64,000 bases of DNA, taken from Salvia splendens. Taxonomy: Eukaryota; Streptophyta; Magnoliopsida; Lamiales; Lamiaceae. The position numbers and the translations under genes are program-made. The stretch covers positions 17,205,559 to 17,269,558 of the forward strand of contig NC_056041.1 in NCBI RefSeq assembly GCF_004379255.2. The letters run 5' to 3'. The notes under the pieces were generated by a model that was not told the origin of the DNA, ran no database searches, and was given only the letters and a program-made list of their open reading frames with translations. Positions 36,669 to 47,781 of the stretch are shown in pieces (position 1 is the first letter of the stretch; each line of letters opens with the position of its first letter).

Positions 36669-37947
36669 ACTTTTATTTCATTAAAAGGATTTTATGAATT
36701 CAACTCATGGTATATTACTATATTATGTGTAAAATGGACGTGAGTGAATCAACTCGATTGTGATAGCATTTGTGAGCAAATTTAACATTATGCCATTCTC
36801 ATTGGGAATCTGTTCACATTTGTTTGAAATTTTAAGTGTGTGATTGAAATCTACTTGACATTGAAGAAATTAACTTTTTCCTTTTTGTTAGGAGGTAATT
36901 GAGACTGGATGGACTACAATATTTCATCTAGTATAGCTAAATTAGAAGGCTTAATTTTCTTGATTTGCAATGTTGTACAAGTGGACTAAAATGGTATGTG
37001 CTGGAGAAGATGTCCCTCAGTAATTAATTGCTAAAAAATTCTCAAACTTTGACTTAATTTTGGATCATGACGTGCTTTATAAATAGTTGAAATCTTTTTG
37101 GGTCTTTTAAGGGATAATTGCTTTAAATATCCATCAGTAATTTGTTTCTTTAATTAATTGAAATGTTTTTGGGATAAGTGATTTTATTTTTCTTCATTTG
37201 CAATGTTGTACGAGTTGACTAAATTGGTATGTGTGCGTTCCACATGAGAACATGTCACTCAGTAGCTTGGTTCTTTTGAGGATTAATAATTAATTGCTTA
37301 AAAAATCATAAACTTTGATTTATACTTGGTTTAAGACACGCTTTAAATAGTATAAAAGTTTTTGGATCTTTAAGGGACAATTGCTTTAAATATCAAAACT
37401 TTATTTTCAATTTTGGTTAAAGACCGGCTTTATAAATAATTGAAATATGTTTTCATCTATAACAAGATAAACATATTCAACACAATTAAACTTCCAAACA
37501 CTTAATTGTGAATGACATGTAGTTAGTGCACTCATGTGCAAGAAAATCAGACCATTCAAATTTTTAGAGCAACAAACTCTTATATTAGTCCAAGTTCGTA
37601 GTGAAAGTGAAAAGTAGTAGTAGTAGTATTTGTCGAATGGCCTCAATTTGCAAGGCATCTGATTATTTGATACTCGGCATATCTATAACCCAACTTGCTA
37701 GGCATGTGAATCTTTGACACTCTCCAAATCTATTACAGAATCCGAAAAAGAAAAAGAAAAAGTAGGAAGAGCTTCCGATTCGAGTAAGGATTGTATATAA
37801 CTGTTGGCTTGGCTCTCACACTCTTACTTCTTCAGCTAGATTCGGGTAGATTCCTCGGAGACTTTGGTGAGTTGGTACCTTGAACCAACCACGGCCATAA
37901 ATTTAATGCTCCAATTACAGAATATTAAAATAAAAAATGTTGCAAAA
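36669..37947. other. Spacer between TRX h2 and the VIH gene, with diverged tandem repeats
   Basis: The two genes converge here, so this includes both 3' flanks. A diverged tandem repeat of roughly 240 bp is visible: GATTTGCAATGTTGTAC near 36961 recurs as CATTTGCAATGTTGTAC near 37195, each followed by GACTAAA, GGTATGTG, TTAATTGCT and GGGA(T/C)AATTGCTTTAAATATC. Part of a third unit begins near 37395. No gene is seen. Confidence 0.6.
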
Positions 37948-40900
37948 TCACATTAAGGACTTACCGTTGGTGTTGCCATGCTTGTGGAAGGGCCAGAGAT
38001 TGACAAGGCGCTCCAAAACCGCTGCGCTTTTGGAGAAGTAACCGGTGAATCCTTGAGGAATTGTTGGTGGGGGGAAATCCTCAGCTGGCATTGCGAATGG
38101 GCGTACCATCTTCTCCATCATTTCTAAAGTTAAGCATGATCCTACTTCCTGCAGCCTCTCAGGGCCCATTATTGGCAATGTATGCTCCTGGTGCAACGAT
38201 GCTGCCTCACTATCATTTCTGTGTTTAATTACAAAAAAACAATGATCTAAGCATCCAAATGAGAACATAAAGTTAAATGGTTGAGTTTCTGCAGAGTTGG
38301 GCATAAGCCTATGCTAAAAGTATAAACATGACGTCGAAAGTCAGGTTACAATCTTAAAAATACCTCCAGAGGGGACAAATCTGCACCTCTGCTAAAAGTC
38401 ATCTCCACCCGAAATCTCGTTGGATCTTCAAAAGCCACCTGCTTTCAAATTTGATATTGAGTACTAGCAGTATTAAAACTTACTGGATACATGTTTTCAA
38501 CATTGAAAATCAATAATAATGCACTGGCATTCTGTAGCTCGAAATTTCAGCATTACATAACAGAGAATATCGCGGAAAATTTCAGCTTTAAGCACTATAA
38601 AAAGGATCAGAATGAAAATAAGGGGTTCTAAAAATATTCCTGCGTACAGTTGCCAATCAGAAAACCTTCCAATGAAATAAATGGAGGCAATGAAAGAGTA
38701 CCAACCTCGGTGTTCTCAAACAACCTCAACACAATGTAACTCATGTAATCAAGCTCCTTTGTCCTATGCAACCGGTCCAAGGCATTATCACAAACAAGGC
38801 TATTTTCTCCTTGAAGCGATTCGTCCAGGTTGCAATAACGAAGAACATTCATTAATGAATGGATTTGTGATTCCTGTGATTTCATAATAAATTGAGACAG
38901 TTGAACATGGAAGCAAAGACAAGTAAAAAGCCCATAATATTTCTGTATTTATGTTTCATTCCAAGACAGAAAATGATAACAATTATCACAATGCAATACT
39001 CCTCTCGCCAGGAGGAGTAAGAATTTGATGCTAGATTTAATCCTCTGGATCAAGTAAACTACTAGTCTATCGTAAGTAAAGCCAAATATGTTTTTACATG
39101 AAGAATCCAATTCACAGGTGATGACCCTACATAGATTGATAATAAGTAATGTTGTTTGCCCTTTTTGAACTTAATGATTCAGAAATCATAACGTATTTCA
39201 ATCAAAGCTTCTGAGACAATGTGTTTTATTTGAATCACTGCATAAAATCTATTGCAATAACTCGTGCTAGTTAATGATGTGTTCAGTTGTGCAGCCATTG
39301 CAGTTGTGAGTTATTGACAGGCAAGCTCCAAAATCCAAAAATAAAGAATGAAATGCAGTTTATGAAGAAATGCTCAATGACTTATGCTCCAAAACAATGC
39401 TAAAAAGAAAGTTGAGGAAGAAAATCATATGAAGCAGTAATGGTTACTCACAGAAGTGAAATATAGCCTTGTTCGCACATGCCGCTCTGGTGTTTTCACA
39501 TTTGCATATCTGACAAAGTCAAAGAATTTATAGATTAGAGAGATACAATATCTGCTTCCAACATTTCAAGCCAATATTCTTTGCAAGAAAATCGTGATAA
39601 GAAAGAAGTTAAAGGACATTCTTGTGAGCAAAGAAGAACAAAGGAATATTTACTTTGGGTCCAGACGGTATTCAATTTCTTTGTCATCATCTTCATCTTG
39701 ATCCATTGACATTTCACTGGTAAAACTGGTTCTTCTCGAGCTTTCAGTTTTATTCTGAGACTTCAATAAGTAATCTCCATCTTCCTTTCCAGTATTGAGG
39801 ATATCTTGGTTGCACTTTAATTCAGCAACACTGATTGCTTCTTCACGTGTATTTCTTAGGTGAGTTAGGTCAATCAAAATTTTACCCATTAAGCGCCGTG
39901 CAATCTGAGATTTCATTGGAAAGTTTTGTACATCAACATGAGCAAAATTTTATGTGTACGTGTGAGAGAAGAAAGAGTAAGAGCTGCAAAACATGATCAG
40001 CCATGTGAACAAAACCATTTAAAATACCTTAGGTAATAGAGAGCTCCTCTATTTATCTAGTATTTTAGTTTGATGATATACAACTTTGCATCTAGTTTAT
40101 TCAGAGAACCGTGCAATGAGATTTTATAGCACAGAACCTAATACAAATTTGAGTTCAGAGACAGCCCAAGCCTTGGCAGCAACATTTTAATATTGTACAG
40201 CGGATCCAGATAACATGCAATCATAACTTTAAGGCATTATGATTCTTGAATCAATAACGAGAACCACTTGGTTCCCAGTAATGAATGGATCCTATCATCC
40301 TACTCACTACTCAGCTAAAATCATATGTGAACTAGTTCATTCCCTAGCTTTCAGATAGTTGGATATATTCTGAGTGAACAGCTGCAAAATTAGCCCTAAG
40401 GAAAGCAGAGAAAATACATACTGTAGAAGATTACCTTTGATCCAATTTTTAGTTTTTGCCTTGGATTGATTCCATACTCATTTGGAATAACACCATCTGC
40501 GAGTAACTGAAGAGAAAGAGGACCACATAATACTAAAGCATAAGTAACTAGAAGCCCATAATGAACACATACTTCTACCCATGCACTTATCTTGAAAGAG
40601 GGTGTACAAGATGTTATTTTACATTTTTTTGTTTCCAGTTTTGATGGAATGTAGAAACCCTGAAGAAAACAAAAACATCACAAAACCTGTATTAAATACC
40701 TGAGCAACTTTGAAGAGTTCATCTAACCCTTCCAGATTAAGATGTGCATTGTGCAAGAGATCATATCTGTTGAAAGGGAATGCATTGTTGTGAATTCACA
40801 GTAACAGTATAGAGGATCTACAGAAACAGTACAATCATAATTATGCAATATGCATGGTTTTCCATATACGTGATTGGTATTAGGAACAAATTAAAGTTCC

Positions 40901-43900
40901 AGCTGGAAGAAAAGAACCTAAGAAAATGGATTGGCAAAAATATATAACAAAAAGAAAGACAAAACCCAAAGAAAACATCACAAGCACAATACCACTATCC
41001 AGAATCCAGCATATCTAAAGTGGGGAGATAAAACTCAATTACATGTAGGATTAACATCACGCCATGCATAACATGGAAAAATATAATAGTAATGCCTTAC
41101 TTGCAAGAATCATAAACATCAGGAATTTGTGTTATATCAAACCGCCTGCACGTTCATAAAGACCCAGCAAATGAATCAGCCAGATATAACTAGATAAGTG
41201 AATCCGAGCACTTCTACTGATCACAGGAATGTCAGCAAATCCTGGAAAGCAACGAAAGATGACTTACCCTTTGCGCTCATTATACAAATCCCTCTCAAGT
41301 TTTCTCCATCGGGCAAACATGAAAAGAAATCCCTCACTGCCACAAGGTAAACCCGCTGCAATCCGATCAACATCTATATTTGTCTTACCAAGTGCCTTAG
41401 CCTGATCATATGGGGAAATCATGTCATATGAACTTGTCTCCACAAGCTCCTCATCTTCATCCATGGCTAAACATCTTACTTGTTCTGTAACCTTCTTTGT
41501 TAAATTGACCTAGTAATTACAATAATCAGCAGATTAGGACTGACATGATAATAATGAAAAGCTTTCAAACTAAACAAATTACATGTCAGAGGAAGATATG
41601 CCACTGGTAAGTAGTAATCAAGGAAAAGAGTAACTTTTACCAGTTTGGGTAAAAGTTCAGAGGCATTTGCAGGAAGTCCAGCACCATCAACCATCCACGG
41701 TTTCTCTGGACAGCTAATATGAACAGATTTCATGCCAGACGTTATGATCTCATTTAGCCTGGCCTAAAAAAATAACACAAATAACTTTTTTCACTAACCA
41801 GAGCACCAAACAAATTTTCTCAGTAACAAAACAAATTGTGTAGCATGTGAGACAAACCTTAGCTTCTTTTATCTCAATACTGGCATTGTCAAGCCCATCC
41901 AACATTGAGGAGTCCTTACTGACAAGTGATACCTTAAAAAGATAAGAGAATGAAAGAGTGAGGTTCCCCTTTATTTATACGTATGATTTTTATGTATGTA
42001 TGTATGTACGTATGTATGTACGTACGTATGCATGCACACATGCACAAACACCTAACATCCATGACCCCCAGGTGAACAAATCAATGTAATACATGAAAAA
42101 ATGCATTCAACTAATGTGGTTGTTCATGTGTTACATTGATTTGTTCATCTCGAGTTCAGGGATTTTAGGTGTTGTGCGTGAGTAATCAGTTCTCATGTAA
42201 AGTGTCATTCAAAGGGGACGCTCCTTGCCATATGCCAGCCTATATAGGAGTGTTCGGTTAAGTCCAAATACATGCTACATATTGCATTAAAGATGAACCA
42301 TTTTCAGCCCTTGTCGTGGATTCATCCCTATATTGAATTAGTTCGTGGTCAGGGATTCAAATCGCATAGGTGGCGAAAATTCTGCTTTCTTTCATTTGTT
42401 GCAGCAAATTCATATTATTCCATCTGGAACTATTTTATATGATAAATGCGGTTCCTGTAATAACTAAATCCTATATGTATACATACATAAGACATAACCG
42501 AACATGATTAGGTTACTGACCAAAATAGGTGTCAGTTGCCCTTCCAAGTCAAGAAGACCTTTAGCAAAAGCAGCTGCTGACATCTGGTCAAGGAAAATAA
42601 CTTATGTGAACAAATCTTCATTCAGAAGTAAGTCAAAGCATGACAATAAATCATTACACAAAAATAGTGTTTCTAAACTCTAATACTACCTCCAAAATAA
42701 TTGATACCTGCAGACATGCATAGAAAAATACAAAGAGTGGTTTCATTTAAATATCAACTAAATTTGAAGCATAACCTGTACACGGCCTTATCTGAACTGT
42801 ATATTTTTAGGTCGTGACGATATGTACTGTGGAGACGAAGCAATCCAGTGCCTTCGCCTGAGGAGACAACATAGAAAAATTTAAGCATTTTTTATTATTT
42901 TAACTTTATTTAAATAGGTTGATGGAGTAGCATGCACAATGTGGCTCCAAAGTTCATAAGAAACAAGCATCCGTCAAATTCACATTAAGAAAAGAAAAAT
43001 ATTTAAACAAAGGAGTCGATTTGGAGAAAATAATGAAAGAACATGCTCCACCACCAATAAGAAAAAGAGAGTTGAAAGCAACAAAAGCAACAAGCCCCAG
43101 AGGTTCACCATAACGTGTTCTCATATCAAACATAAAAAGAAAATGAACACAGTAGTTTAGTTCAAAATTTATTCACTTGAGATTCATAAAAAGGGCTAAC
43201 CATAAGAGATACCCTTTTGGTTTAGTAAAAACAGATTATACCCACCTTTATAAAATTATAAAAACTACAGACTTTTCATGTAACAAACATAATTATCAAT
43301 AATGACTTTATTCATAAAAAAAACTACATCCACCCCACCCCACCCCACCCCACCTCACCCCTGTTGTCGTCATCAACTCTCATGCCTCACCCAATCATCT
43401 TCCTATGTCACCCCCCTCATCTTCCCACCCCAACTCCACGCCCTCGTCATCTATTGCCATTCTCGTAGTATGCATCTGTTTACTTTTAAACAAAACATGA
43501 ACACTACAAGCTCACATGATTGTTTTGCAAGCGTGCAAGCATGTACTATTAGCAAAAACTGACTTAATGCACTCTTACACACGCTAGCTCATGCATCATT
43601 TGAGTATGTAAACATGCATTAGACAAAACTGGCCCAATGTATGCCTACACACAAAGGAAAATGGTAAGAATGGGTATTGTTATTATTATAGTAGTGGGAT
43701 AATTTGTCTTCCTTAACTCAAAATGGATATTTTCCATTTCATCTTTTATAAAAACAAGTCCTAATAAAATGCCATATTAGGCCACAAGTACGCAACTGAA
43801 AGTATCCATTTGTTTCAAAATTATTCACTTGAGATGTAGAAATCAAGTCTTAATCAAATGCCAGATTAGGCCAAAGCTACACAACTAATTGTGTGACAGC

Positions 43901-46900
43901 TGATTGCTCACCTGGATACATATTGTTCCGAAAGTACCTGCCCAATTCTTCTGCCTGAAAAGGTAAAACAATTAGTACAGTGTGCTATGTACAATTTTTT
44001 TTGTAAGATAATTAGTGAGCATATTATTGTCTCATAACAAAAATTACATATTTTGAAACACAAAGATTGAGATCAGCAGGCATAAAGCAACCAAATTGCA
44101 ACCTGCTTTCTCCCAGCATGAGTTAGAACACCACCATATTTAAGAACCATCAGTGCCTCAGTAGGTCGTTCTTCTTCTCCTTCACCATTAGGGTTTGGAA
44201 CCTTGACCCACTTTAATGGCTTAAGTTGGACCTTTCTGTATATGCCAGAGAAATGACCCCCCTGGATACCAAATACATAAATAATATGTTAACAATCAAA
44301 ACCATCTCCAGGAAATCCCTTGAAATAAGAGAAGTTAAAAGAAAGAGGTGAAAATGCAATCTAATATTGGAAATAGGTCACCACTAGATTGAGAAAAATC
44401 ACTAGAAGGGATACAGATGAAAGAAAATATAGGTGCTTGTGGGGTTCCTAATCTACAGACAGACATTCTAACAATAAAGTTTATCTAGCAAAAAATGTGT
44501 TGTTTTTCATAAGGTACATTCAGGACTAGTTGATCAGAGAACTTTGAAATCCCATAAACCGATTTTCCAGTTACCAATTTGAGGAAGTGACAAGATCAGA
44601 CACTTCCGAATCACTACATTGAAGCATAAGTTAATAGGAAGGCAGTAAGGAGGAGGGAAAATAAAAGTGAGATCAAGGGGGGCTCTTAAAGGCAGATGAG
44701 ATGTCCTAAGATCTCAGAAATCACACCTTTTAGAAGAAATTTGTATGCAACAAAATGAAACAAACAAGACATCCACATAAAAACGGGTACCAAAAAATGA
44801 GGCAACTTCATCATGTTCCGCACATTTTCACCATAAAATGGGCAAGCACACAGATAATCAGAGTTGAAACTACATGAATATTCTAATTTATCGACCAAAA
44901 GACAACAGAAATAATAGCATTGTATCAAAGCGGTTGAAGTGCTATCTAAGTTGACCTCCTCAAGAACAGCTTTCACTTGACGAAGCTTTTCCGCATGTTC
45001 AATATCTTCAGCTTCACTATCACTTTCTCGTCCAGGTCTGAATGACAATTTGAACATCAGTCAAAAGTGATCTTTCAACAAGCACATTAATTGCTATGAT
45101 TATGATAAGCTAAATTTTTAAACAACCTATAAAAATAAGGCTGAAATAAATATTCCTCAGACTCCAAGAGAACATGACTTAGAGGTAAGTCAAGGGGTTT
45201 TTTCTTTTTTTGTTCTAGAATAGAACTTAGATTCCTTGTTTGTTCTAGACTTTTTTTTTGTTCCGGATTTGGGAGAGACGCATGACTCTCATGCGTCACA
45301 TTTTAAGGAGACGCATGACGATTATGCGTCTTTTATAGAGACGCATGAGGGACATGCGTCTCTCAATTTTTTCGAATTTTAATTGAAAGACGCATGAGGG
45401 TCATGCGTCTTAGGGTAAAACGCATGACACTCATGCGTCTCTCCATAAAACATCAAATGGCTTTGTAGTTCAGTGGTAAGAATACCATATTGTGGCTGTG
45501 GAGACTTGGGTTCGAATCTCAGCAGCCACACTAGGTTAAGTTTTTAGCATTTTATGGTTTTACTCATTCCCAAGTCATTAATTAATTTTCACTTAGTAAT
45601 AGCAGATTTTGTAGATAGTTTTTTACTCTGGATGCTGAGTACTATAAATATCAAATAGCTATGATGCGCATTGATCTTGGATCGTCTTGTTTTTCCACAT
45701 GCAATAGTCTTGTTTCCTCATTTGGATTGCCCACAAAAACTAAAAGTACTAGTAATAGTTATATGCATTAATTAATTATTAATAAATTTCAATAAATATT
45801 GGAGTAAGGATAACCTAAAAATTGTGGTGTGGCTGCTGGGATTCGAACCCAAGTCTCCACAGCCCCAATATGGTATTCTTACCACTGAACTACAAAGCCA
45901 TTTGATGTTTTATGGAGAGACGCATGAGTGTCATGCGTTTTACCCTAAGACGCATGACCCTTATGCGTCTTTCAATTAAAATTCGAAAAAATTGAGAGAC
46001 GCATGTCCCTCATGCGTCTCTATAAAAGACGCATAATCGTCATGCGTCTCATTAAAAGGTGACGCATGAGGGTCATGCGTCTCTCCCAAATCCGGAACAA
46101 AAAAAAAGTCTAGAACAAACACGGAATCTAAGTTCTATTCTAGAACAAAAAAAGAAAAAGCCCGTAAGTCAAGAGTTGAGCACATGTACAAGTTAATTAG
46201 TTAAGGAATTAAAGAAGGAAATATTTCACACCTAGATCGAGGTACTAGAATTCTTGTAGCATCCAGAAGATCTTGCAACTGAACTGCACTTTTCAGCTTA
46301 GTCTGAAAGAGTGTAAAGGAGGTCGATACACATTAACTTATTCAAGATAGTTGGAGTGCCATCAGTGAAGTAAAGCAACAAGAACTCTGAAAAGGTAAAA
46401 ACTACGTCTGCCCTAGGTCTTCCCCCATTGTATTTTAGCATCAAGTTCAAAAGCTTTTCCTCAGTGACTTTCAATTTGACTTTCTGCTTTGGTGTTCTGT
46501 CTCCACTGCAAGCAAAGAAACATATGACAAGAGAGCCAATGCATTAAAAACTGCACAGAAACAATAGCAATGCTGCAAAGATGATATATCTTACTGCCGA
46601 ACAATTGCAATTACACAACGTAGCTCCTCGGATTGCCCAAATGTCCCAATTATCCCACTTCCTTGCCGAGTGAGTCCTTCTGACTGCTGAACAGGCTCGT
46701 TGACTTTCCACGGCAGAATTGGAGGAATTGTAGAAGAAAGATGTGGGGCTTTTGCATCAAGAAACATCTTCCTCAACACACAAGCAGCGTCATCATAATA
46801 TCTGCAAAAGGACGTAACAAAATCAAGGAGAGAGAATGCATAGAAACACAAGATGAAAGAGACAAAATAGAAGAAAAAGAAAAAGAAATTTTAAGATAAA

Positions 46901-47582
46901 TGAAATTTTGAAGTTGACAGGATGCAAAATTAACCACAGAGTTCACAAGCACAATAATGTTATAACATATATACTTCTATAAAGTAGAACAACTATATTA
47001 AGAATTATTCCTAATCAATATCGATTTATGACACATAAAATCAAACACCCAGGAAAATAAAACAACAACCAGAAAGGTTACTTGTAAAAGTTCTTAACAA
47101 AGCTCCATCCATTGACATCACAAACATATGAACGTCCCTCACAGCGCAGAAGATCAAATCCACAAACCTGTACATCAAAAAAGAAATTATGTATACAGTT
47201 ATGAGTTATGAGTAACCAAACAGTACAGAACGTACATACTGAACTATTCTAAAGATCAAGAAAAAACAAGCTCAAAGTTAATGTATTAATGCAACACATT
47301 TTAGCAGGCCATACCGCCGCTCATCATTTGAATCCCACTAATAAAGATAAAAAGATTTTGCGAAAGCATCCAGAAATAATATGGTCATTATGCATGCAAA
47401 CATGATAGGAAGACCACAAAACATAGTTCAGTTCTAATTGGCATGATAAAAATATTTAAAAGAAGGAAGCAAAAGATAAACAGCAGAAGTTTTATTTTTT
47501 GACTTACAGCTTGCCTGAACGCAATGCAAACCTCTCTTGCCATTTGTTTCTCAGTTGGAGTGAGAAGAACAGGATATCTGAC
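37948..47582 (-). CDS. VIH: VIH/VIP1-type diphosphoinositol-pentakisphosphate kinase, 5'-incomplete and probably disrupted
   Basis: Twenty-one exons match plant VIH1/VIH2 (PPIP5K), which makes InsP7/InsP8 inositol pyrophosphates for phosphate and jasmonate signalling. From the 5' side: 47508-47582, 47082-47167, 46595-46801, 46406-46505, 46232-46302, 44956-45037, 44103-44261, 43912-43954, 42776-42857, 42521-42583, 41858-41932, 41641-41763, 41268-41509, 41101-41145, 40700-40766, 40435-40506, 39654-39904, 39452-39509, 38706-38873, 38350-38438 and 37948-38218. They cover the end of the ATP-grasp kinase domain ([17 protein letters not shown]) and the histidine-phosphatase-like domain ([10 protein letters not shown]). 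About 310 N-terminal residues are absent from the window. Exon 42776-42857 shows an apparent 1-nt deletion: where the family has SSDEGRVQ the frame shifts after SSD. The last intron joins in frame only with a non-obvious donor. Confidence 0.85.
41993..42044. repeat. TATG/TACG tetranucleotide microsatellite in a VIH intron
   Basis: A run of TATG units with interspersed TACG and CATG units, within the intron between exons 42521-42583 and 41858-41932. Confidence 0.8.
42041..42180. repeat. Short inverted-repeat element (hairpin) in a VIH intron
   Basis: Two arms of about 57 bp (42041-42096 and 42123-42180) are complementary with some mismatches. The shared words include CACCTAA, GAACAAATCAATGTAA and CATGAA. 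The loop is about 26 bp. It may be a MITE or a miRNA-like hairpin; no target duplication was established. Confidence 0.65.
43328..43362. repeat. (CCCCA)n microsatellite in a VIH intron
   Basis: About six CCCCA units, in the intron between exons 43912-43954 and 42776-42857. The complementary strand is TGGGG-rich and could form a G-quadruplex. Confidence 0.8.
45277..45439. repeat. Five 21-bp palindromes, left arm
   Basis: Units at 45277-45297, 45310-45330, 45340-45360, 45389-45409 and 45419-45439. Each consists of GACGCATGA, three variable bases, and TCATGCGTC, with one or two substitutions (the fifth starts AACGC; the second has TTATGCGTC). Spacing is about 30 bp except for the 49-bp step before the fourth. 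The mirror set lies at about 45920-46082. Confidence 0.93.
45457..45530 (+). tRNA. tRNA-His-like sequence (anticodon GTG), left arm; probably a tRNA-derived pseudogene
   Basis: 74 nt resembling plant nuclear tRNA-His(GUG). The A box TAGTTCAGTGG and B box GGTTCGAATCT are present. The anticodon stem CCATA/TGTGG pairs (one G-U) around the loop TTGTGGC with anticodon GTG at 45492-45494. The T stem pairs with wobbles, and the 3' end reads CAGCCACA. The 5' side of the acceptor stem has a 2-nt insertion (ATGGCTTTG for GTGGCTG), so the acceptor stem is impaired. A T5 run at 45541-45545 could terminate Pol III. Transcription is plausible; function as an aminoacylated tRNA is doubtful. Confidence 0.55.
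45828..45901 (-). tRNA. tRNA-His-like sequence, right arm, anticodon changed to GGG; tRNA-derived pseudogene
   Basis: Inverted copy of 45457-45530. The anticodon loop reads TTGGGGC, so GTG has become GGG. The B box is the consensus GGTTCGAATCC and the T stem pairs better than in the left copy. The 2-nt acceptor insertion is shared, so it predates arm formation or homogenisation. Confidence 0.5.
45920..46082. repeat. Five 21-bp palindromes, right arm
   Basis: Mirror image of 45277-45439 with the same order, spacings and mostly the same centre triplets. A few substitutions separate the arms, for example CATAAGGG in place of CATGAGGG in one unit. Confidence 0.93.
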
Positions 47583-47781
47583 CTGCAGGAAAGACAATAT
47601 AAGGCAGAGAAAATTAAGTGGACTAAAGAATGCAGCTCTAGACTTCAGAATCAAAAACTTAAAGCAGAAGCCAGGTAAGCAGCAAATAAGAGATATCAAC
47701 ATTTTAAACTAAGTAATCTGTCATAATTAAAAACTTATTTATACATGTATAAGTCAAAAATATTTAAGACTAAGAGAAAAA

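Larger units (their letters stand above)
45195..46163. mobile_element. Fold-back/MULE-like element with tRNA-His-derived sequence in each arm
   Basis: It lies in the VIH intron between exons 46232-46302 and 44956-45037. The flanking direct repeat GTAAGTCAAG (45185-45194 and 46164-46173) is 10 bp, within the 8-11 bp range of Mutator-like elements. The two arms, 45195-45532 and 45826-46163, are about 338 bp each and differ at only about ten positions by eye. Each arm has, from the outside in: a T-rich segment with TTCTAGAATAGAAC, five 21-bp palindromes, and a tRNA-His-like sequence pointing inwards. The central 290 bp are AT-rich and unassigned. No protein is encoded. Transcribed through, the arms would form a very stable hairpin. 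Confidence 0.85.
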
